Origin: CBDCYS01 sp965224215
Lineage (GTDB): Bacteria > Acidobacteriota > Terriglobia > Bryobacterales > UBA6623
Direction: 5' to 3'
DNA: 64,000 bases
Assembly (NCBI GenBank): GCA_965224215.1
Contig: CBDCYS010000039.1
Span: 326,346 to 390,345 of the forward strand
Below, in pieces: positions 52,874 to 62,410 of the stretch. Position numbers and translations under genes: made by a program. Every line of letters starts with the position of its first letter. Within the stretch, counting starts at the first letter, position 1. The notes beneath the pieces are model-generated. The model searched no databases and was not told where the DNA came from. It saw only the letters and a list, made by a program, of their open reading frames with translations.

Positions 52874-54673
52874 CCTGAATTATGCACAGATTCGGCGTAG
52901 CCATCGTCGATGGAGTTGTGGCGATAGCGGCACTCGTGTCAACTCAGTGATTTCTCAAGTCGTCTTTTCTGCTGTTTCCCTCCCCGTTTGAGCCGCCTCC
53001 TGATCCCGGCAGGGCAAAAGCGGGCTGGCAAGCGGCGTGTTCCCAGTACGTTGCGGCGAGTGCATGAAATTTTATGCATGGAGTGCCCCTCAGCTCAGCG
53101 CACCCTCCACCACCGGCGCCAAGCTCGATCCCGGCGGCCCCATCGCCCGCAGCCGTCGCATCAGCCGTTCAAACAGGCCCTTTTCCTGATAATGATCGCT
53201 GTAGCTGACACCCGTTCTGCCGGCGTGCCGCCAGATCTTGGCCGCCACGAACAGAAAACGCAGCCGCGCCGTCGCCAGGGTGGTGTGCCGCAGCGTCTCC
53301 ACGCTGGCCTGGGCTTCGCGGTTGAACAGCAGCAGCCAGCAGTTGCGATTGTAGGCCAGCATGGCCAACTGAAAGTGATTGCGGTTCATGTCAAAGCGGC
53401 GCGAGGGATGGGCCGCCAGCCCGGCGTCGTTGTTGGCCTCCTTGATCAGGTTCTCGGCTCCGGCGCGCTGATTGTAAAACCACACCACCGCCGCGATCGG
53501 CTCGGCCAGATTGGTGACAAACACGCGGTAGGTGTAAGCGCTGGTGGCGAACAACTGGTATTGCTCGGCCGCGCCGGCCTTGGGCTCGTTTTCGTAACGC
53601 AGCGCCAGGAAACGGCAGGCCCGCGCCCAGCCTTGCGGTTGGTAGAGGAATTCGCATTCCGCGTCCGCGTCGGAGCGGGGGGAGGGTTTCCTTTCTGCTT
53701 GCTGCAAGCGCTCGACCAGGCGCCGCGTTTTGCGCGCCACGATGACGAACTGACAAGCCGCCTTTTCATAGGCCTCCACCGCCTCCCAGCAATAAAAGCC
53801 GGAATCGGCCCGCGCCAGGATTTTCTTCACGCCGCCCGGCAAAGTCCGGAAAGCGCTCTCGAGGTGGGCGGCGATCTGTCGGCCCGTGGGCCGGTCGCCG
53901 TTGCGCAACCCGCCCATCAGGTATTCGCGCGTCTCGGCCAGGAAGGTCAGTATCGGCTGGTAGCTGCGCTTGCCCTTGTTCTTGGGGTTGTAGCTCTTGC
54001 GCCCGCCCATCTGGCGGCCGTAGAGGGTATGCACGGTGGTGTCGGTGTCCAGCGTCACCGTCTCCAACTTCACGTGGGCCGCGGCCCAGACTCGTTCCCG
54101 CAGCTGGCGCTGAATGGAAAGGATCTGCTTCGCCACGTTGAGGTGCAGCGAGGCCAGAAAGCGCCACAGCGTGGACTGCGGCGGCAGACGCGTCACTTGC
54201 AAGATGCCGGTCAGGATGGGGTCGCGAGCGATGAAGCGGAGTTGGTTGAGCCGCGCAAAGCCGACATAGAGGCCGAGCACGAGGGCCAGCACGAACTGGT
54301 AGGGGCTCATGGCTCGGGTGATCCGTTTGGTCGTGAGGGTTTCTTCCAGCAGCGCTTGGAAGCCGAGTTTTTCGAGCAGGGTGGCGACGGGCAGCAAGCC
54401 GCCGTAGGGAGTCAGATTCTTGCCACGGAAGTGATAGGGCGTGGCAGCCCCGATTTTATTGGGCCGCGGGGCCCTCGCGCCGGGGCCTTGTTTGACGGGC
54501 CTTCGGGAGCTATGCTGTTTTCGTTTGGTAACCATTTGGGTGACCTCCTTGGGGTTGACTGGCGAAGCTGAAATCTTTGCCAGCCTACCTTTTTACCCCA
54601 TGTTTTCGGGGGTCCCCAAATGGTTCCTGGCGGCTCAGCCCTCACCAGGTGCACCGGCAGTGCATAATTCAGG
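52874..54673 (-). mobile_element. IS1380-family element (1800 bp) inserted in FG-GAP gene
   Basis: Perfect terminal repeats CCTGAATTATGCAC at 52874 and in complement ending 54673. The 5-bp direct repeat TGCCA occurs at 52869-52873 and 54674-54678. The element has one complete transposase gene on the minus strand. The region 52880-53089 is its non-coding 3' end. Two miniature derivatives (43704-44233 and from about 63553) share its ends. All parts are intact, so it is probably active and the source of the derivatives' mobility. Confidence 0.95.
53090..54535 (-). CDS. IS1380-family transposase (intact)
   Basis: A 481-residue transposase. N-terminal DNA-binding region MVTKRKQHSSRRPVKQGPG, then PYGGLLPVATLLEKLGFQAL. 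DDE core: VTLDTDTTVHTLYGRQMGGR, KKILARADSGFYCWEAVEAY and VVWFYNQRAGAENLIKEANN. GGAGGTCACCCAAATG provides the ribosome-binding site and start. Length and motifs are as expected for IS1380. Confidence 0.93.
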   Translation of the reverse strand: MVTKRKQHSSRRPVKQGPGARAPRPNKIGAATPYHFRGKNLTPYGGLLPVATLLEKLGFQALLEETLTTKRITRAMSPYQFVLALVLGLYVGFARLNQLRFIARDPILTGILQVTRLPPQSTLWRFLASLHLNVAKQILSIQRQLRERVWAAAHVKLETVTLDTDTTVHTLYGRQMGGRKSYNPKNKGKRSYQPILTFLAETREYLMGGLRNGDRPTGRQIAAHLESAFRTLPGGVKKILARADSGFYCWEAVEAYEKAACQFVIVARKTRRLVERLQQAERKPSPRSDADAECEFLYQPQGWARACRFLALRYENEPKAGAAEQYQLFATSAYTYRVFVTNLAEPIAAVVWFYNQRAGAENLIKEANNDAGLAAHPSRRFDMNRNHFQLAMLAYNRNCWLLLFNREAQASVETLRHTTLATARLRFLFVAAKIWRHAGRTGVSYSDHYQEKGLFERLMRRLRAMGPPGSSLAPVVEGALS

Positions 54674-54678
54674 TGCCA

Positions 54679-57600
54679 CATTTCGCGAGTGCCCAACTGA
54701 GTCTGACCAGCAACCAGATCTGGGACGAGATGGTCCTCGGTGGCCCGGCTGCCGCGGACGACAGATCGGGAGAGTATCTCGCGCAAGGTGATATCGATGG
54801 CGACGGTTTCAGTGATTTGGCAATTGGCGCGCCCGGTGGAGGGCTGACGATCCGCTGGGGATCCGCCACCCGCGACTCTGAAGCGAGTCAAATCTTTTCT
54901 GACAGCATCAGGGCCTTGGCGGTGGGAGACCTCAACGGAGATGGTTTTGCGGACCTGGCGTTGGGAGTTCCGGGCGGAGCGATGGACCCGGGACAGGTAG
55001 TGGTGGCCTTTGGCGGTGCGAGTCGAGCTGCTTTCGGGGGTCCTGCCGAGTTCTGGGACCAAGGCGACATTAACGGCGTGGCCATGGAGAACGGCGACCG
55101 ATTCGGCTCTGCGTTGGCCGTCGGCGATTTCAACGACGACGGGTTCGGCGACTTGGCGATCGGCGTCCCCGGGGAGGATGTCAGTGGGAATACAGTGTCG
55201 AATGCCGGCCTCGTCAACGTGCTGTATGGCAGTGATACTGGCTTGACTGACGTCGGCCAAATCTTGCGGCAGTCGAATCTCGCGGGAGACGGCGAGCAGG
55301 CCGGCGATCAGTTCGGCAGTTCCCTGGCCGCCGGCGATTTCAACGGGGATGGCAAGGACGACCTCGCGGTCGGCGCCCACCTGGAGAACAATTCAAGAGG
55401 GGCAGTGAATGTCATCTATGCCGGTGCAGCACCAGGCGCGAGGCTAGTTGCGGCCGGCAGTCAGTTCTGGGCACAAGACGGAGGGCCAAGTGACCTCAGT
55501 GGCGGGGCTGAGAACGGGGACCGATTCGGGTTTGCCTTAGCTGCGGGAGACTTCAACGGAGACGGAACTGCCGACTTAGCTGTCGGCGTCCCTGGCGAAA
55601 GCACCAGCAGCAACACGATATCGAACGCCGGCGCCCTCAACGTCATCTACGGGGCGAACAGCGGACTAACAGGCGCTGGGAATCAGATCTGGGGCCAGAA
55701 TCAGCTCGAAGGTGGTGGTGAGCAGGAGGACGACGAGTTCGGGCGTGCCTTGACGTCCGGCGATTTCAACGGCGACGGGTTCGCCGATTTGGCGGTCGGA
55801 GTCCCGATGGAGAATGTCCAGGCGGCGGTCGATGCCGGAGCCGCGAATGTGATCTACGGCAGCGAGACGGTCGGGCTGGTTGCGGACGGGAATCAATTCT
55901 GGAGTCAGGCCCCGCTGGCCGGCGCTCTGGAGGCCGGAGACTTCTTCGGTTTTGGGCTCGCGGCCGGAGACTTCGACGGTGATGGCACAAGCGACCTGGC
56001 CGTCGGGAGCCCCGGCGATGACGTCATCAGCAACACCATCGCCGATGGAGGGGCTGTCAGCCTGATTTACGGCGTCGGCCCCATTGCGCCCACGATGATC
56101 TCGGTCGGCGACACCGTCATGGGAACGCTGGATGAGATTGATGCGCGTTCAGTAGCGGACATCTCAGAGGGTGGCCGAGGCGCCTGTCCTGGTTGCTTTG
56201 CCGACAACTATTCGCTCACTCTCGCTGCCTCCGAGGCCGTTCGCATCTCGCTTACCTCAGGAAACATCGATACCGCGCTGGCCGTGTTCAACAGCGAAGG
56301 TACCCAAATCGGAGAGGATGACGACGGTGCGGGTAGCAGCGACTCACTCCTCGAGATCGCGTTGCCGGCCGGCACATTCATTGTCGAGGCAACGAGCTTT
56401 AGTCCCGCCGACGCCGGCATGTATACCATCTCCATCGAGTCTCTCCAGCCTATGATTACCTCCATCGACCCAGCCTCGGTCATGGCTGGCGGCGGCGGAT
56501 TCACCATGACGGTCAACGGTACGAACTTCTGTGACGAGGCGGTCGTCGTTCTGCTGCCGGATGCGGGAAGTCCCGAGACGCTGACCACGACGTTCGTCGA
56601 CGCGATGACCCTCGAGGCCGCGGTGCCGGCCGGCGCGGTGAGCGTGCCCGAGTCGTTCCAAGTCGTAGTGAACCATCCCGCGGAGTCTATCTGCATCTCG
56701 AAAGGGGATTCCAACGATTTTCTGTTCACCGTCGAAATGCCAATGGGGACACCGGGACTTTCGATCACGACGCTGATGCCGGGAGCCGTCGACGCGGGCG
56801 CTGGCAGTTTCAGTTTGTCCTTAGTTGGCATGGGCTTCTGTTCCGACTCTGTTGTGATTCTGGAATCCAGCGACGGACTGACGATGACGCCGTTGGCGAC
56901 CACGTTCATCGGCGCCACGCAGTTGAGCGCGCTTGTTCCGGCCGCGCAGGTCGCCAACCCTGGCACGCTGCGCTTCCGGGTGAACAACGCCGCGGAGTCT
57001 TCCTGCGACGTAAAAGGAACCTCGTCGGCGGCTCTGTTCACGGTGCGTGGCGCCGCGTCCGGTTCACCTGAGGGAGGGCTGCTCTCGGGTCAAGTCATTC
57101 CCCGGATCGTGGCGGGCGCCGATGAGTGGACGACTGAATTCCAGATTTTCAACCTCGATGGCGCGGGAGTTGCTCATCAATTCGAAATGGATTTCATCAT
57201 CACGGACGGGGCAACCGGCATGCCTACCGGCGAACAGGTGGAGCTATTTGACAGCCAGGGTGTGAGCCTGGGGTCGTTTTCGACCTACAGCGCCATGGTT
57301 CCGGCGAATGGCGGCATCTTTATTCGCACTTCCAACGCGGGAGCGCTCAAGCAGGGCTGGGCGGTTTTCCGTACCACGGCCGAGAACGCCGCGGGGCAGC
57401 CCGGATTGCAGGAGGTCGGCCTGACAGCGGTCATCAATCGATCCACCTCAGGGTTCGAATTCCGCACCTCGGTTTCGGCTGTGCCGACTCTCCAGGAAAG
57501 CCTGGCGTTTCCGTTCTCCTTCGCCAACGGCTTTGTCACTTGCCTGGCGGTCACGAACACCCAAATGTCGGGCACACAAAACGTCACGCTCACCGGAGAC

Positions 57601-58227
57601 GGCGCCAATGGGTCGGAGATTGACAGCAGCTCCTTCATGATCGGGCCACGAGAGCATATTGCATTCTGCCTGACCGATCCTGGCAGACTGCCGGGTGTCG
57701 CCGGGCAAACCGGCACGGCGAGACTCAGCAGCGACGGCGGCGGTCTGGCGGCGATTGCCTTGGCGGCCGATCCCAGCTTCCGGCTGTGGACGCAATTGCC
57801 CTACGAGATCGTGGGAGCGTCAGCCCAATGCGTTCCGTTCCCCGATGCGTTCAGGCCGTTGGCGGCGATCGCGCAGGTGACCGACGCATTCCGCGGGTCG
57901 GCAGCGTCCGATCGTCCAACCGATCGCCTGGTGGTTGGCTTGACGCCGGGACCGGGAGTTCAAAACTTCGCCGACCTGCTTCAAGCGATACCCCTGCCGG
58001 CGATGACCGATCAGCGCTTCTGCGGGCTGGTCGAGCTGGCGCCAGGCTATAAGGCGGAAGTCTACCTTCCGACCGCGGCCGAGCGCGGCGGGGACTTTAG
58101 CGCCTCAAACGGAGTGCCGCTGCTCGATCCTCTAGTCGGGGCGCCCTTTCCAAACAACGTGATACCGGTGAGCCGGCAAGGCAGCGGTGGCGTGTTCGTC
58201 TGGCGAGTCCGTTCACCACCGCGCTAA
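54679..58227 (+). CDS. FG-GAP repeat secreted protein, main body (signal peptide cut off by IS)
   Basis: 1182 codons that continue the fragment at 52799-52873. After ASAQLSLTSNQIWDEMV come seven FG-GAP repeats with calcium-binding loops (GDIDGDGFSDLAIGAPGG, GDLNGDGFADLALGVPGG, GDFNDDGFGDLAIGVPGE, GDFNGDGKDDLAVGAHLE and three more), an integrin-alpha-like propeller. A PPC-like sandwich (YSLTLAASEAVRISLTSG), two IPT/TIG-like units (SIDPASVMAGGGGFTMTVNG, LMPGAVDAGAGSFSLSLVG) and a C-terminal module follow. The module (SGQVIPRIVAGADEWTTEFQ ... LPTAAERGGDFS ... FPNNVIP) recurs in the next gene. The original protein of about 1207 residues was exported, probably a surface adhesin. Now an in-frame ATG inside the IS (54577) could start a cytosolic version. 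Confidence 0.88.
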   Translation, partial: HFASAQLSLTSNQIWDEMVLGGPAAADDRSGEYLAQGDIDGDGFSDLAIGAPGGGLTIRWGSATRDSEASQIFSDSIRALAVGDLNGDGFADLALGVPGGAMDPGQVVVAFGGASRAAFGGPAEFWDQGDINGVAMENGDRFGSALAVGDFNDDGFGDLAIGVPGEDVSGNTVSNAGLVNVLYGSDTGLTDVGQILRQSNLAGDGEQAGDQFGSSLAAGDFNGDGKDDLAVGAHLENNSRGAVNVIYAGAAPGARLVAAGSQFWAQDGGPSDLSGGAENGDRFGFALAAGDFNGDGTADLAVGVPGESTSSNTISNAGALNVIYGANSGLTGAGNQIWGQNQLEGGGEQEDDEFGRALTSGDFNGDGFADLAVGVPMENVQAAVDAGAANVIYGSETVGLVADGNQFWSQAPLAGALEAGDFFGFGLAAGDFDGDGTSDLAVGSPGDDVISNTIADGGAVSLIYGVGPIAPTMISVGDTVMGTLDEIDARSVADISEGGRGACPGCFADNYSLTLAASEAVRISLTSGNIDTALAVFNSEGTQIGEDDDGAGSSDSLLEIALPAGTFIVEATSFSPADAGMYTISIESLQPMITSIDPASVMAGGGGFTMTVNGTNFCDEAVVVLLPDAGSPETLTTTFVDAMTLEAAVPAGAVSVPESFQVVVNHPAESICISKGDSNDFLFTVEMPMGTPGLSITTLMPGAVDAGAGSFSLSLVGMGFCSDSVVILESSDGLTMTPLATTFIGATQLSALVPAAQVANPGTLRFRVNNAAESSCDVKGTSSAALFTVRGAASGSPEGGLLSGQVIPRIVAGADEWTTEFQIFNLDGAGVAHQFEMDFIITDGATGMPTGEQVELFDSQGVSLGSFSTYSAMVPANGGIFIRTSNAGALKQGWAVFRTTAENAAGQPGLQEVGLTAVINRSTSGFEFRTSVSAVPTLQESLAFPFSFANGFVTCLAVTNTQMSGTQNVTLTGDGANGSEIDSSSFMIGPREHIAFCLTDPGRLPGVAGQTGTARLSSDGGGLAAIALAADPSFRLWTQLPYEIVGASAQCVPFPDAFRPLAAIAQVTDAFRGSAASDRPTDRLVVGLTPGPGVQNFADLLQAIPLPAMTDQRFCGLVELAPGYKAEVYLPTAAERGGDFSASNGVPLLDPLVGAPFPNNVIPVSRQGSGGVFVWRVRSPPR

Positions 58228-58281
58228 CGCCGAGTCTGAAATGCGCATTTGAATAGTCATATTTGACGGAGACACAAAAAG

Positions 58282-59472
58282 ATGCACAAGCAAATCATCA
58301 GAAAGCTCACTCTGCAGTCCGCCGTGCTGCTGCTGGCATTCACGTCGTCGGCATTCGGCAAAGATCCGGCAATCGTCGAGTTAGGGCGCATACAGTCGGG
58401 GCAGGTCGTTCCCCAGATTGCCGCGGGCCTCGGTGAGTGGTCGACCGCGTTTCAAATCTTCAACCTCGACCCGAGCGGCGACAGTCACGAGATTACTTTG
58501 AACTTCTTTCAAGGCGTGGGTGATCCCTTGGCTCTGGAGTTGTTCGATGAAAGCGGCGTGTCGTTGGGAACCATGAGCAGCTATGACGCTACTCTAAACG
58601 CCGGTGGGTCCACTGCCATTCGCACGTCCACAGCAGGCAACTTGAGAGTTGGCTACGCGGTGCTCGAGATGAAGGGCGATGACGATGTCGGAGTTCCAGG
58701 CTTCCAGCTTGTCGGCATGACGGCGATTCTGACCCGCGCTGGGGCCGACAACTTCCGGACCGCGGTTCCCGCCCTGCCCACGCTGCAGGACCGGCTTCGG
58801 CTGCCGTTCAACTATACCGGCGGCTTCGTCACATGCGTAGCATGGGCCAACATTTCTTCTCAGGCGCAAACGGTCTCCTTGACGGCCAGAAACTTAGCGG
58901 GGCAAAGCCTGTCCGGCACGGCGGCCGAGAAGACTTTGGATCCGGGCGAGCACGAGGCCTTCTGTTTGGCCGACCGCATATCCGAAGTCTCGGGGAACGA
59001 AGGCGTCGTCGAAATCACAAGCGACGGGGGCGGAATCGCAGCCATCGGCTTGGCGGCTGACAGCGCCTTTCGCATCTGGACCGTTACTCCCTACGAAATC
59101 GTCGGTGTCGAGGAAGACTGTGTCGCGTTCCCTTCGATGACGCCGCCTTTGGATTGGATGTTCGAAATGACGGGCACCTTCGGAGGCGACCGTTTGGCGG
59201 TAGGTAGGCCGGCAAGCACACCGGCAACTCTTCTAGCGGGCGTGCCGAACCCATCGTTCGCGAATCAGAGATTCTGCGGCCTGGTTGAGCTGGTCAACGG
59301 AGTCCATGCGGAGGTCTATGTGCCGACCGCAGCCGAGAGGACAGGCGATTTCAGCGCCTACCCCGCGCCCATCACGGATCCCGAGACGGCCCAGCCGTTC
59401 GCCGGCAATACGATTTTCGGCAGCCGTTTGGACGATGTCTACGCGTTTCGGGTGCGCCTGCCGACCAGGTAG
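58282..59472 (+). CDS. Secreted paralogue of the FG-GAP protein C-terminal module
   Basis: A 396-residue exported protein: signal KLTLQSAVLLLAFTSSAFG (about 8-27), then SGQVVPQIAAGLGEWSTAFQIFNLD, aligned with SGQVIPRIVAGADEWTTEFQIFNLD of the upstream gene. The similarity continues through FVTCVAWANIS, DPGEHEAFCLADR, SDGGGIAAIGLAADSAFRIWT (upstream SDGGGLAAIALAADPSFRLWT) to RFCGLVELVNGVHAEVYVPT and AAERTGDFSAYPAPITDPE. It consists of this module only. The gene follows the FG-GAP gene by 55 bases, so both were probably one transcript before the IS insertion. The domain is not one I can name. Confidence 0.85.
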   Translation: MHKQIIRKLTLQSAVLLLAFTSSAFGKDPAIVELGRIQSGQVVPQIAAGLGEWSTAFQIFNLDPSGDSHEITLNFFQGVGDPLALELFDESGVSLGTMSSYDATLNAGGSTAIRTSTAGNLRVGYAVLEMKGDDDVGVPGFQLVGMTAILTRAGADNFRTAVPALPTLQDRLRLPFNYTGGFVTCVAWANISSQAQTVSLTARNLAGQSLSGTAAEKTLDPGEHEAFCLADRISEVSGNEGVVEITSDGGGIAAIGLAADSAFRIWTVTPYEIVGVEEDCVAFPSMTPPLDWMFEMTGTFGGDRLAVGRPASTPATLLAGVPNPSFANQRFCGLVELVNGVHAEVYVPTAAERTGDFSAYPAPITDPETAQPFAGNTIFGSRLDDVYAFRVRLPTR

Positions 59473-59577
59473 CGGCCGGCACGAGTAGAGCAGGGGCGGT
59501 TCGTAACGGCAGCTTTGTCCGGGTCGAGGCGAACCGGTACCAAGTGCGATTTCCATCGCTGAGCGGCTCACACTACC

Positions 59578-60885
59578 TCAGCGAATGACTTGCCGGTCCT
59601 TGATCCACTCGATCACGACATCGCGAACCAGTTTTCTATCCTCGGAAAACGGCAGTCCTATCCCTCGCCATTTCTCGCCCATGAAGTCATTCGTGGCTAC
59701 CCCGTAGACGCGATTTTGGTCGATGTTTCTTCCGTTCGCCAACTCCGGGGGTAGCTGACTGCCTCGGATTTCCCCTACGGAAATGAGATTGCCAAACGGA
59801 AGTACGTTCCAGACGTGACGTGCCAGCAACTGCCCGGCAGGCAATTCATCGCGGATGCCGCCGCGATTCATGTAGCCAAAATCCGCATTGACCGCTTCAG
59901 CCATGGCCTGTTCAATCAGCGGCCTCAGCTCCCCCCGGCTGATCTTTCGTGTCGCCTTCCCGATCGGCACGTCCACAATCTCAGAAACCTTGGACTCCCA
60001 TTTTTTCCACCAGCTTGGCGGTGGCTTGGTCAGCAGGGTACTTGCGCGAATCAATTTGTATGCGCTTCCACTGGTGTGAAACGATGCTTTTGCTGTCTAA
60101 GTCGAACTCAATGTCGAGGCGGCCCAGCTCCCGGCCATAGGGGCGTGTCTTGACACAGATGCGGCCATCGAACACTTTCACCTCATCCTGGCCACCGTGG
60201 TGGTGGCCGCCGACGATGAGGGGAACTCGGGGATTCTTGCGCAGAATCTCGTCCTCCTCCCGCGGGAAAGTGTGAGAGAGGACCACGATCAGGTCAGTAA
60301 GATCCTCGATCTCGTCCACGTAGCGACTGATTGCCTCGGTCGCTGGGAGTGCCTTCCAGGGGCCGCGAAGAGGGGCTTTCGTGAGATCCACCAGGTCAGC
60401 GGTCACAATGCCGATGACGCCCACGCGAATTCCGTTGATCTCCCGGATCAAGTAGGGTTTCGGAACGAGCAGGTTTCCCTCAGCATCGACGACGTTCGCG
60501 TTTAGCGTGGGGAATTTGGCCGTCGCCACAAACTCGCTAATCCTTCCGCCAGCCGTAGTCAAACTCATGATTGCCCAGGGTATGGAAGTCGAGGCCGAGC
60601 GTATTCGCAACCTCGTAAACCGGGGACGCCTTGGAAGATCGTGGATACAGGGGTTCCCTGAACCAAGTCGCCACCATGCATCACCAAGCTGAATTCGGAC
60701 TTAGCTTTCTCTTGCCGGATGGCCTCCGCAACGTGAGCGAACCCGCCGCGATGCTCGGAATCAGGCAAAAGCCGGGCGTGTAAGTCGTTCAAGTGTAGGA
60801 TGGTTAACGAGCGGTGCTGATTCTGCTGGGCGGAGCACCCCGATAGCAAAAATAGCAATAGGAAGAGGCTTCGAACCCGCAGCAT
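59578..60885 (-). pseudogene. 5'-nucleotidase/metallophosphatase-like lipoprotein, frameshifted
   Basis: Three frames together give about 435 residues of a UshA-like metallophosphoesterase. The first (60885 to about 60620) has signal LFLLLFLLSGCSAQ (lipobox), LTILHLNDLHARLLPD (DxH) and VMHGGDLVQGTP (GD). A short second stretch gives TLGLDFHTLGNHEFDYGW (GNHE). The third starts near 60590, with LIVVLSHTFPREED and PLIVGGHHHGGQDE (GHHH), to about 60020. After an A6 run a further shift leads to ADFGYMNRGGIRDELPAGQL and the end at 59578. Shifts lie near C4 (about 60626), at about 60545 and at A6 (about 60005). All catalytic motifs survive, so decay is recent or the breaks are sequencing errors. Confidence 0.82.
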
Positions 60886-61101
60886 TGACTAAGAGGCTAG
60901 CACGTTCCGAGATCCGTACTGCCCGCAAACGGTGTCGGAGCCACTCCGCCGCGCCGCGGCGTTTGGTTACAGGCGTAAACTCTGCCGGTCAACCGTTACA
61001 GCACTCCACCTCCCCGCGAAGTTCTAAGTGAAGGCTGGCAGCCGAGAACGGTGCCATCAACACGAATCGTCATTGAATCTACCCCCAGAAGGAGAAAAAG
61101 T

Positions 61102-61455
61102 ATGGTGAGAATTTCAGTTTTACTCGTAATTGCCCTGGCTCTTGTTAGCCTTCCGCTAGCGGCGGAAAACGTCGAAGGCATCCTCGTGGATAAGGCGTGC
61201 TCCGGCAAGATCGTAGAGAAGGGCTACGGCGCCGCCAAGATGCACACGAAAATGTGTGCCTTGATGGACGGGTGCAAGGCAAGCGGTTTTGGAGTTGTGA
61301 CCGCGGATGGCAAGTTCCTCAAGCTAGACGCTGAAGGCGACAAGCAGGCCGTGAAGGCTCTTGAAGTCACGGACAAGAACGACAATATTACCGTCAAGGT
61401 CGACGGTGAAGTTTCCGGTGGCAACCTAAAGGTCAAAAGCCTGAGCCTGACCTAG
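61102..61455 (+). CDS. Small secreted conserved protein
   Basis: A 117-residue exported protein; ATG 61102 has AAGGAG upstream and gives a clear signal peptide (ISVLLVIALALVSLPLAAEN). The mature part begins VEGILVDKACSGKIVEKGYG, continues HTKMCALMDGCKASGFGVVT with three conserved-looking cysteines, then ADGKFLKLDAEGDKQAVKAL and a C-terminal KVDGEVSGGNLKVKSLSL, an OB-like strand pattern. I remember similar small secreted proteins from acidobacteria but no function. It is intact although the genes around it are frameshifted. Confidence 0.8.
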   Translation: MVRISVLLVIALALVSLPLAAENVEGILVDKACSGKIVEKGYGAAKMHTKMCALMDGCKASGFGVVTADGKFLKLDAEGDKQAVKALEVTDKNDNITVKVDGEVSGGNLKVKSLSLT

Positions 61456-61465
61456 ACTCCATCAG

Positions 61466-61512
61466 TATTGGTTTAGATTAGCCAGCCGGCCTGGAGGGTC
61501 CGCCCCGCGCAC
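61466..61512 (+). terminator. Possible terminator after small secreted protein
   Basis: Inverted GC-rich arms (GCCGGCC near 61482 and GGGCCGG near 61516) followed by TTTTGT. The stem is seven bases with a long loop; weak support. Confidence 0.3.
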
Positions 61513-61578
61513 CTTTCGGGCCGGTTTTGTATTTGCCGCCGCAGGAACACTACCTGGCGTGGTACCCGCCCGCAGGAT

Positions 61579-62310
61579 CTAGGCAACGCCCGCGTCACCC
61601 GAGAACCGTTTCAGCCCCTCCTCGGCATAGATGGCGCCGGTCGGCGAGTCCTCGTGTTTGAAAAACAGAAAAACCGTCTTCCCCTGAGAGAGCAGACCTT
61701 GGGCTTTTTCCCAAATGGCCGCCCGGTCCTCGGGGGTATAGTCCGTTTTTCTGAGCCGAAAATAGACAAAGTCCGCCGTAATCACGTCGGGGGGCTCCAG
61801 CTTTTCCGACTCTGCCAAACAGTAGCAAATCTTGTGTTTCTCGAGAACCTGATAGACCGCGTCATCATGCCACGACTCGTGGCCGGAACTCGAAAGCGTA
61901 TCGCAAGTCTTCCGGCAACCCGGCGGCAAACTCCGCCAGCAATTCTACGTCCCGCTTGAGGTGTGGAGGAAGCTGGAAAAGTACCACGCCCAGCCGCTTG
62001 GTCACCCGCAACGGATCGATCGAACGCAGAAAGAAGTCGGTCATCTCCTTGGCGTTTTTGAGCCGAAGGATGTGGGTGATCTTCATGTGCGCCTTGAGGC
62101 AGAAACAGAATCCTTCCGGCGTCGTGTTTCACCCAGTTTTCAACCGTTGTTGCCGACGGAGTACGGCGGAAAAGTGTAGTTGATCTCGACGGCATTGAGG
62201 CGTGTCGCGTAGTGCTCCAGAAACTGCCTTTGTGGCACCTTTGCCGGATAAAACTCGGGTTTCCAGCTTGGGTAAGCGAAGCCGGAAGTTCCCGCATAGA
62301 GTTCAGCCAT
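61579..62310 (-). pseudogene. DUF72-family protein, frameshifted
   Basis: The ATG at 62310 starts MAELYAGTSGFAYPSWKPEF, the family opening, then LEHYATRLNAVEINYTF. The frame then shifts three times: near 62168 (leading to RRTPSATTVENWVK), near 62125 (leading to LKAHMKITHILRLKNAKEMT) and near 61875 (FEFR joining HESWHDDAVYQVLEKHKI). Later parts DVITADFVYFRLRKTDYTPE and KTVFLFFKHEDSPTGAIYAE are typical C-terminal DUF72 sequence. About 243 residues in total, a normal length. Function of the family is unknown (TIM-barrel, YecE-like). Confidence 0.82.
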
Positions 62311-62410
62311 TGATTCCTCCCATTGCCGCAAGCGAGGTGTCGCCCGCTTCCCCCGTCAGTATATTTTGCGCGGCGGGACAGAGGCTCGGGCGTAAAAACC
62401 CCGTTTGACT

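Noticed and set aside
53988..54600. A phage or plasmid origin in the AT-richer IS1380 end
   Set aside because: Explained by the transposon terminus; no iterons or rep gene.
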